A stretch of DNA of 5,181 nt from Deltaproteobacteria bacterium (lineage in GTDB: Bacteria; Desulfobacterota; DSM-4660; Desulfatiglandales; Desulfatiglandaceae): contig QMLZ01000229.1 in NCBI GenBank assembly GCA_003646995.1, forward strand, positions 1 through 5,181. The letters run 5' to 3'. Both the position numbers and the translations under genes were made by a program. Of this stretch, positions 1 to 4,075 are shown one piece after another. How positions within the stretch are numbered: the first letter of the stretch is position 1; each line of letters starts with the position of its first letter. The notes under the pieces were generated by a model. That model made no database searches. It was not told where the DNA came from and saw nothing but the letters and a program-made list of their open reading frames with translations.

Positions 1-56
1 CACATGATCTGCGTATTTAGACCCTCCGATTAGGGTGGGAGAATTCATAGGAACTG

Positions 57-64
57 AAAGGAGA
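57..64 (+). promoter_or_regulatory. Ribosome binding site of infA
   Basis: AAAGGAGA ends 8 bases before the GTG at 73. It is a strong Shine-Dalgarno match with good spacing, and it decides in favour of the GTG over the nearby out-of-frame ATG at 66. Confidence 0.75.
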
Positions 65-72
65 CATGCCGA

Positions 73-288
73 GTGAGTAGAGACGATCTGATACAATTGG
101 AAGGAGTAGTTACAAGGGCGATGGGAGGAGGCATGATGGAGATTCAATGCGACAATGACATTGTCATAAGAGGGGTGCTTTCGGGAAGAATGAAAAAGCA
201 CCGCATCAAGGTCTTGGTGGGAGACCGCGTGCAGATAAGTGTTTCGCCGTATGACACCACCCATGGAATAATTACATACAGATTTTAG
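73..288 (+). CDS. infA: Translation initiation factor IF-1, divergent solitary type
   Basis: Product of 71 residues, the normal IF-1 length (72 in E. coli). IF-1 is a single OB-fold protein that binds the A site of the 30S subunit during initiation and works with IF-2 and IF-3. Family signatures visible: SGRMKKHRIKVLVGDRV at residues 38-54, matching the SGKMRKNYIRILTGDKV block of E. coli IF-1, then SPYDTTHG at 58-65. The segment between, at about 17-33 (AMGGGMMEIQCDND), differs from the usual LPN-x-MF-x-V-x-L-x-NGH, so this is a divergent IF-1. It is not beside ribosomal-protein genes and may be a second, paralogous copy (inference). The GTG start at 73 is chosen because AGGAGA at 59-64 lies 8 bases upstream; the ATG at 66 is in another frame and stops after four codons. 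The Memo-family gene follows on the same strand after 71 bases. Confidence 0.93.
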   Translation: MSRDDLIQLEGVVTRAMGGGMMEIQCDNDIVIRGVLSGRMKKHRIKVLVGDRVQISVSPYDTTHGIITYRF

Positions 289-310
289 GACAATTATATA
301 TAATTTCCTA
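286..310. repeat. AT-rich palindrome just after infA
   Basis: Bases 292-305 (AATTATATATAATT) are a perfect 14-base palindrome. Outside it TAGGA (286-290) pairs with TCCTA (306-310), with one unpaired C at 291. The left arm includes the infA stop codon. There is no GC-rich stem and no following T-run, so it is not a classical terminator. It could be a protein-binding site, a weak mRNA 3' structure, or a promoter element for the next gene: TATAAT sits at 299-304, but I see no convincing -35 box 16-18 bases upstream. Confidence 0.4.
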
Positions 311-359
311 GGAGCCTACACGGGACTCATAGCTTAGCCCGGTTGAAATCTTCCACAAA

Positions 360-1583
360 ATGGATAACAGAACCCCACGTGTACGAAGAGACCTCGAATT
401 CCTGCCGGTCCAGCAAGGGGGCAAGAACTATATCCTGGTGCGCGATCACCTGGGGCTGGTGAGCGAAGGCACGGCCCTTCCCCCTGAATTATTCGAACTG
501 TTGACTCTCCTGGACGGTTCGACCACCCTGCGCGACCTGCAGATGCACGTGATGAGAAAAAGAGGGGGAGTGCTGGTAAGCAGGGAGGAGATAGAAAGGA
601 TCCTTTCGCACCTTGACGAGAGATATTTGCTTGAATCAGAGCACTATCTTCGAGAGAGGGATCGAATAATCACAGAGTTTTCTGCTAAACAGGTGCGGCC
701 TTGTGCTCACTGCGGAGTTTCATATCCCGGAGATCCAGAGGGGCTCACCAGAAGGCTGGAACAAATCCTGTCACAGGGACAATCAACTCGCCGTGGTCGC
801 GGAACCGTGCCAACGGCCCTGGTTGCACCGCACATAGACCTGGGCGTGGGAGCCGGGGGATATGCTGCTGCCTATAATTGGCTTGGGGATTTTGATGCGA
901 GGTGCGTAATTGTCCTGGGTGTAGGCCACAAGATGATGCAAGGGATGTTTTGTCTGACCGAAAAGGACTTTGACACGCCCCTTGGTAGAGTTACTACTGA
1001 AAAGGAAGTTGTGAGGAGGCTGCGTGTTGCCGGTGGAGGGGCTGTAACCGATGATGACTTTCCCCATCGCTCAGAGCATTCTATTGAATTCCAGGTTCTC
1101 TTGCTCCAATACCTATCAAGGAACAAGGAATTTTCCATTGTTCCGATTCTGTGTGGGTCGCTTTGGCAAGTGCTTTCCCCTTGCACCCGTGAGGCCTTCC
1201 TGTCCAAGGCAGGGGAGTTTATCAAGGAACTCTCTGCGGTAGTGCAAGAAAGGGGAGAGAGCGTACTTGTCGTGGCAGGCGTTGACATGTCCCATGTTGG
1301 GCCCAAGTTTGGCCACGAGCGGCCTGCGCGGTACCTTCAAAACGAGACACAGGCCCATGATCGCAGGCTTCTGGGCGCCCTCGTAAATGCTGACGCAAAC
1401 GGATTTTGGGATGAATCTCAGAGGGTACAGGATCGATTCAATGTCTGCGGATTTTCCGCTCTTGCATGCCTGCTTGAAGTCCTGCCACCGTCAAAGGGCA
1501 CTTTACTTTACTACGATATGTGGTTTGAGGGGCCTACCCAATCTGCCGTCAGTTTCTGTGCTGCAGGTTTTGTCCGTTGCTGA
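360..1583 (+). CDS. Memo-family protein (AmmeMemoRadiSam system protein B type) with PqqD-like N-terminal domain
   Basis: Product of 407 residues; ordinary Memo proteins are roughly 260-300, and the excess is all N-terminal. Residues about 110-407 are the Memo domain: a SYPGDPEGL block (121-129, usual FYP-x-DP), APHID (156-160, usual PHAG), GVGHK (187-191, usual GPSH), SEHSIEFQ (238-245), VDMSHVG (308-314) and NVCGFSAL (361-368). By comparison with human MEMO1 the metal-site/active-site-like residues would be H158, H190, H312 and C363, all present. Residues about 14-95 resemble a PqqD-type winged-helix domain: a GKNYILV strand pair, a GLV-x-x-x-GTALPPELFELLTLLDG helix region and a second helix pair ending DERYLLES. 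CAHC (115-118) stands where other members have a PAVAG-like segment. Memo proteins are fold-related to extradiol dioxygenases; the bacterial role is unsettled and often linked to AMMECR1 and radical SAM partners, which are absent here. ATG 360 is the only start that keeps the whole N-terminal domain; a stop lies in frame at 330 and no clear ribosome site is seen. Confidence 0.87.
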   Translation: MDNRTPRVRRDLEFLPVQQGGKNYILVRDHLGLVSEGTALPPELFELLTLLDGSTTLRDLQMHVMRKRGGVLVSREEIERILSHLDERYLLESEHYLRERDRIITEFSAKQVRPCAHCGVSYPGDPEGLTRRLEQILSQGQSTRRGRGTVPTALVAPHIDLGVGAGGYAAAYNWLGDFDARCVIVLGVGHKMMQGMFCLTEKDFDTPLGRVTTEKEVVRRLRVAGGGAVTDDDFPHRSEHSIEFQVLLLQYLSRNKEFSIVPILCGSLWQVLSPCTREAFLSKAGEFIKELSAVVQERGESVLVVAGVDMSHVGPKFGHERPARYLQNETQAHDRRLLGALVNADANGFWDESQRVQDRFNVCGFSALACLLEVLPPSKGTLLYYDMWFEGPTQSAVSFCAAGFVRC

Positions 1584-1584
1584 C

Positions 1585-1989
1585 TTATTTCCTCTCACAT
1601 ATTTCTACGAGTACGCCGTTCGTCTCCTTGGGGTGGATAAAGGCGATCTTGGCCCCACCGGCTCCTTTGCGCGGTTTTTCATCAATCAAGCGGACCCCTT
1701 TTTGCTTCAATTCAGCTAAGGCCTCCTCTATGTTTTCCACGCGAAAGGCAATGTGCTGGATTCCTTCCCCGCGAGACTCGATGTACTTGGCCACGGGGCC
1801 GTCAGGATGTGTGGATTCCAGCAGTTCCAGCTCGCTGTCCGTGATGGGCAGGAAGGCCACGTTCACCTTCTGGTCTGCCACGTTTTCGATCTCCTCAATT
1901 TTCAGTCCCAGTATCTCACTGTAAAACCTCTTGGCCTGGTCAATGCTTTTTACTGCGATCCCGATGTGATCGATGTGCTTGATTTTCAT
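1585..1989 (-). CDS. mce: Methylmalonyl-CoA epimerase
   Basis: Product of 134 residues from the ATG at 1989, the usual length of this family. It interconverts the two epimers of methylmalonyl-CoA in the cytoplasm, linking propionyl-CoA carboxylation with B12-dependent methylmalonyl-CoA mutase. It is a two-module VOC (glyoxalase-fold) metalloenzyme: IDHIGIAV (6-13) opens module one, [11 protein letters not shown] (74-84) opens module two, and the family-typical [15 protein letters not shown] (99-112), [14 protein letters not shown] (117-130) follow. Likely metal ligands are H8, E55, H79 and E129. DQ at 39-40 stands where many homologues have EQ, which may concern the catalytic acid; I am not certain of that alignment. 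An alternative ATG at 2010 would add seven residues, but AGGAGGT (1993-1999) lies within that extension and points to the ATG at 1989. The stop is one base from the stop of the converging Memo gene. No mutase or carboxylase gene is adjacent within the window. Confidence 0.93.
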   Translation of the reverse strand: MKIKHIDHIGIAVKSIDQAKRFYSEILGLKIEEIENVADQKVNVAFLPITDSELELLESTHPDGPVAKYIESRGEGIQHIAFRVENIEEALAELKQKGVRLIDEKPRKGAGGAKIAFIHPKETNGVLVEICERK

Positions 1990-2167
1990 GCGACCTCCTG
2001 GTTTTTCCATGCAATAGGATTTCTTTTTCCATTTCGGCAGCAGCCTGTCTCAACAATTGCAAGTCTTGATCATTTAAGGGTGAATCAAAAAAATCCTTCG
2101 GCCAATCTCTACCCTCTACCCCATCTCTTTTAAAGCCCTTTGGCGTCAAAATATATTCTATTCTCAA
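1940..2167 (-). CDS. Doubtful small open frame upstream of and overlapping mce
   Basis: A frame of up to 75 codons with only TTG starts (2167, 2149) and no clear ribosome site. The peptide looks protein-like in its central part: [20 protein letters not shown] followed by [11 protein letters not shown], acidic and helix-prone. The C-terminal 17 or so residues are rich in H, R, S and K and overlap the start of mce in another frame, as expected of chance read-through. I do not recognise the family. The TTG at 2167 lies inside the predicted promoter at 2150-2177, so that start cannot be used from that promoter. It may be a remnant of a former gene, a translationally coupled leader ORF, or chance. 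Confidence 0.25.
   Translation of the reverse strand: MRIEYILTPKGFKRDGVEGRDWPKDFFDSPLNDQDLQLLRQAAAEMEKEILLHGKTRRSHENQAHRSHRDRSKKH
1993..1999 (-). promoter_or_regulatory. Ribosome binding site of mce
   Basis: On the minus strand AGGAGGT lies three bases (four from the AGGAGG core) before the ATG at 1989. The match is strong but the spacing is short. It decides against the upstream ATG at 2010, which would place this site inside the coding sequence. Confidence 0.65.
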
Positions 2168-2177
2168 GGTTTGTCAA
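2150..2177 (-). promoter_or_regulatory. Sigma-70-type promoter reading towards mce
   Basis: On the minus strand a consensus -35 box TTGACA (2172-2177) and a near-consensus -10 box TATATT (2150-2155) are separated by 16 bases. Transcription would begin near 2143, giving a leader of about 150 bases before the mce ATG at 1989. It is the best promoter-like sequence I found in the window. It is called by motif only. Confidence 0.55.
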
Positions 2178-2192
2178 TAGTTCTTGATTTTT

Positions 2193-2327
2193 ATGACGGC
2201 GGGTCAGGGTATTTGGTGGGATATTAAATGGATTGATTTTTTTGAGGATTCATGGGAAATTGTGAAAGAATACACAGCTGTCCGGGGCGAGAGATGGAGT
2301 AAGTATCACCAATTGATAAATTTGTGA
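2193..2327 (+). pseudogene. Possible 44-codon gene remnant before the antitoxin
   Basis: A short open frame from ATG 2193 to TGA 2325-2327, 44 codons, rich in aromatic residues: GIWWDIKWIDFFEDSWEIV at 6-24, then VRGERWSKYHQL at 30-41. Composition looks more like a real protein than random sequence, but there is no ribosome site before the ATG and I recognise no family. It ends 14 bases before the antitoxin start. It may be the tail of a deleted gene. The same stretch contains the 8-base palindrome ACAGCTGT at 2274-2281, which could be part of an operator for the toxin-antitoxin genes; nothing else shows this. Confidence 0.2.
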
Positions 2328-2341
2328 AAAAGGGAGAGGCC

Positions 2342-2554
2342 ATGAATTCCGTACGATTTGATAATTTCGAGAGACTGGATAAAAGGGACCAAGAGACAGT
2401 AATGTATTTCTTGAGGCTATTGCTAAATAAAGCTAAATATAGAACGTTAAGAGAAGAGATTGAGCAACGAAGAAGGGAGATTGAGAAAGGAGATACCTTA
2501 AACCACAATGAGATATGGGACCAGCTAGATGTTTACAGTTGTCTATGCCAATAA
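2342..2554 (+). CDS. RelB-like antitoxin of a type II toxin-antitoxin pair
   Basis: Product of 70 residues from ATG 2342. Residues about 11-30 (ERLDKRDQETVMYFLRLLLN) suggest a helical dimerising region. Residues 35-56 (RTLREEIEQRRREIEKGDTL) form a charged helix, and NHNEIWDQLDV (57-67) fits the SHEEVW-x-EL-like tail seen in antitoxins encoded just before RelE/ParE toxins. Antitoxins of this kind bind and block their toxin and usually repress their own operon. The pairing is supported mainly by the RelE-type sequence directly downstream, whose ATG (2529) overlaps the end of this gene by 26 bases. ATG 2342 is preferred over GTG 2324 because GGGAGAGG (2332-2339) lies just before it. The last six residues (YSCLCQ) read through the toxin start region. 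No DNA-binding motif can be assigned by eye. Base composition is AT-richer than the flanking metabolic genes. Confidence 0.65.
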   Translation: MNSVRFDNFERLDKRDQETVMYFLRLLLNKAKYRTLREEIEQRRREIEKGDTLNHNEIWDQLDVYSCLCQ

Positions 2555-2562
2555 AACATCTA
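2526..2562. repeat. Inverted repeat enclosing the toxin start codon
   Basis: TAGATGTTT (2526-2534) and AAACATCTA (2554-2562) are perfect 9-base inverted arms separated by 19 bases. The left arm contains the ATG of the toxin remnant (2529-2531); the right arm overlaps the last base of the antitoxin stop. In RNA this would form a hairpin hiding the toxin start. There is no T-run afterwards, so it is not a typical terminator. Confidence 0.55.
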
Positions 2563-2684
2563 ACGAATCATCCTATTGCAGATACAGATTGAGGGTGGGT
2601 AACTATAGGGTTCTGTTTGATGTGGATTGGAGCAAGAAAGAGATTCATATTTTGAAAATAGGTCATAGAAGGGATGTATATTGA
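2529..2684 (+). pseudogene. RelE/ParE-family toxin with internal deletion
   Basis: A 51-codon frame from ATG 2529 to TGA 2682-2684. RelE/ParE toxins are mRNA-cleaving or gyrase-poisoning proteins of about 85-100 residues. The C-terminal part, residues 17-51 (CRYRLRVGNYRVLFDVD then KKEIHILKIGHRRDVY), is an almost complete match in pattern to the family: R-x-RVG-x-YRV, an acidic turn, a hydrophobic strand, and the final GHRR-x-VY. The first nine residues (MFTVVYANK) look like the first beta strand of the fold. The helical hairpin that should lie between, some 35-40 residues, is missing; residues 10-16 (TSNESSY) bridge the gap. The reading frame is intact, so this is an internal deletion, not a frameshift. 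The ATG overlaps the antitoxin by 26 bases and sits in an inverted repeat. Loss of the helices probably abolishes both antitoxin binding and toxicity (inference). A short functional variant cannot be excluded. Confidence 0.7.
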
Positions 2685-2691
2685 GGAGCGT

Positions 2692-2697
2692 AGGAGG
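2692..2697 (+). promoter_or_regulatory. Ribosome binding site of the zinc-ribbon gene
   Basis: AGGAGG ends 9 bases before ATG 2707. It selects this start over ATG 2674, which lies within the toxin remnant and has no ribosome site. Confidence 0.7.
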
Positions 2698-2706
2698 GAA
2701 GCGGCC

Positions 2707-2958
2707 ATGAAAGACAGGCTCTCCTATTTTTCGGGCGTAGGCCAAAGAGGTGGACGTAATAGCCAGCCAGATTTTGATGAATTTGAGGCCACGGAGCTTT
2801 ATTGCCCTAAGTGCGGGCAGGCAGTGGCTGTGCGGAAGTCTCTTCTTCTGATTCTGCCCGAAGGGGACAAGTATGAATACCGCTGCCAGAACTGCGGCAC
2901 CCCTGTGGGCGACAAGCTGGACAAGTCAGGGCAGTTTTACACATTGATTAAGAGATAG
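2707..2958 (+). CDS. Small zinc-ribbon protein of unknown function
   Basis: Product of 83 residues. The core is a four-cysteine zinc ribbon: CPKCG (C33, C36) and CQNCG (C60, C63), with a 23-residue span between the two knuckles holding a hydrophobic strand (SLLLILP, 45-51) and an acidic, tyrosine-containing turn (EGDKYEYR). The first 30 residues are polar and glycine-rich, probably disordered. The end (GQFYTLIKR) is short. There is no signal peptide or membrane segment, so it is probably cytoplasmic. Zinc ribbons of this size bind nucleic acid or protein; nothing here decides which. An alternative ATG at 2674 would add eleven residues, but AGGAGG at 2692-2697 supports 2707. It lies 22 bases after the toxin remnant on the same strand and could share its transcript. 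The threonine aldolase gene converges 13 bases downstream with no clear terminator between. Confidence 0.75.
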   Translation: MKDRLSYFSGVGQRGGRNSQPDFDEFEATELYCPKCGQAVAVRKSLLLILPEGDKYEYRCQNCGTPVGDKLDKSGQFYTLIKR

Positions 2959-2971
2959 CGAATACGTACTA

Positions 2972-4015
2972 TTAAACTGAAGCAAGATGCTTTTTCAGTA
3001 GCTTAACAAAAGCCTCAATATCTTCCTCTGTGGTGTCAAAGGAGGTCATCCATCTGACTATGGATTGACCCTCATCCCACACGTAAAAAAATGATTCCTC
3101 TTGCAACCTGGGGATGATTTCCCTTGGCAGCTTCACGAACAAAGCATTTATGTCCACGCTTTGGGTTATTTCCACCCCTGGTATATCCTTTATTTCATTT
3201 GCGAGCAATCTTGCCATTTCATTTGCATGTCGGGCATTTTCAAGCCAGAGTTCGTCGCTGAGCAGGGTTTCAAACTGCACTGCAATAAAGCGCATCTTGG
3301 AGGCAAGCTGTGTGGATTGCTTCCTTATGAACTTGAAGTCCCTGGCGAGCTCTGTGTCAAATATAACGACAGCCTCGCCGAACATCAGGCCGTTTTTCGT
3401 ACCTCCAAATGAGAGGATATCTATTCCCACGTCCCTGGTGATTTCCCTCAGGCCCAATCCCAGGGAGGCCGCAGCATTACATATGCGAGCTCCATCCATA
3501 TGTACCCGCATGCCATGGTCATGGGCAAAGGTGGTGATGGCCTTTATCTCCTCGGGTCTGTACACCGTGCCAAGCTCCGTTGCCTGGGTTATGGATACAG
3601 CGCACGGTTGGGCATGGTGCTCATTGCCCAGGATGTGGAGAAGAGGTTCTACTTGTTTCACCCTTATTTTTCCATCGCTAGAAGGGAGGGTAAGCAGCTT
3701 GCATCCTGTAAACTTTTCAGGTGCCCCACATTCATCCTCATTTATGTGGGCGGTTTGGGCGCAGATTATCGCGTTGAAGGATGAGGTGATGGCCTGGAGG
3801 CTCACCACGTTTGCGCCGGTTCCGTTGTAAACAAAATAGACCTGGGTCCCTTTGCCAAATACCTCCTCGAACTTTTTGCAGGCTGATTGGGTATAAGGGT
3901 CGTCTCCATAGGCGATTACGTGGCCCTGGTTGGCCTTTATAATTGCATCCATTATCTTCGGATGAGCACCCGAGTTATTGTCGCTTGCAAACCCATGTCT
4001 GTCTGTGCTCACCAT
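2972..4015 (-). CDS. Low-specificity L-threonine aldolase (beta-eliminating lyase family)
   Basis: Product of 347 residues, the normal length for this PLP enzyme, which cleaves L-threonine or L-allo-threonine to glycine and acetaldehyde in the cytoplasm. It belongs to fold type I. Visible landmarks: FASDNNSGAHP (9-19) at the N-terminus; AYGDDPYT (35-42); VYNGTGANV (62-70), the phosphate-binding turn; H90 in AHINEDECGAPE, the expected PLP-ring stacking histidine; VHMDGARICNAAASLG (171-186), in which D174 should contact the pyridine nitrogen and R177 the substrate; and DILSFGGTKNGL (199-210), in which K207 is the expected PLP lysine. The SFGGTKNG form matches the Pseudomonas-type enzymes more than E. 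coli LtaE. The start ATG at 4015 has GGAAG five bases upstream. The FG-GAP gene ends 60 bases upstream on the same strand with no evident terminator, so co-transcription is likely. Related aldolases acting on other beta-hydroxy amino acids cannot be separated by sequence alone. Confidence 0.92.
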   Translation of the reverse strand: MVSTDRHGFASDNNSGAHPKIMDAIIKANQGHVIAYGDDPYTQSACKKFEEVFGKGTQVYFVYNGTGANVVSLQAITSSFNAIICAQTAHINEDECGAPEKFTGCKLLTLPSSDGKIRVKQVEPLLHILGNEHHAQPCAVSITQATELGTVYRPEEIKAITTFAHDHGMRVHMDGARICNAAASLGLGLREITRDVGIDILSFGGTKNGLMFGEAVVIFDTELARDFKFIRKQSTQLASKMRFIAVQFETLLSDELWLENARHANEMARLLANEIKDIPGVEITQSVDINALFVKLPREIIPRLQEESFFYVWDEGQSIVRWMTSFDTTEEDIEAFVKLLKKHLASV

Positions 4016-4075
4016 CTTATCTTCCGATGAAAGCAGTAAGGATTCTTATTACCTTTTTTTCGTGCTTCGGCAATT

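Noticed and set aside
21..36. Hairpin ACCCT-CCGATT-AGGGT upstream of infA, considered as a terminator of a preceding gene
   Set aside because: Only five paired bases and no T-run on either strand; it may be chance or a weak leader structure.
1..48. Open minus-strand frame beginning at the ATG at 48 and running off the left edge, a possible divergent gene start
   Set aside because: Only 16 codons visible, no ribosome site, and its start would lie almost against the infA ribosome site with no room for promoters.
321..341. Short hairpin CGGG...CCCG in the spacer before the Memo gene
   Set aside because: Four to six paired bases with a bulge and no T-run; too weak to call.
872..1306. Minus-strand open frame of 144 codons inside the Memo gene
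   Set aside because: It lies opposite conserved Memo motifs, has serine/threonine-rich low-information sequence and no ribosome site; a shadow of the real gene.
1387..1719. Plus-strand frame of 110 codons bridging the Memo and mce ends
   Set aside because: It covers the 3' ends of two well-supported genes in other frames and has no family features.
3114..3830. Plus-strand open frame of 238 codons opposite the threonine aldolase
   Set aside because: The minus-strand product carries all the aldolase motifs; the plus-strand translation is a serine-rich mirror with no recognisable domain.
4016..4075. Possible terminator between the FG-GAP gene and the aldolase, suggested by the homopolymer run at 4053-4060
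   Set aside because: On the transcribed minus strand the run is A, not T, and no GC-rich stem precedes it.
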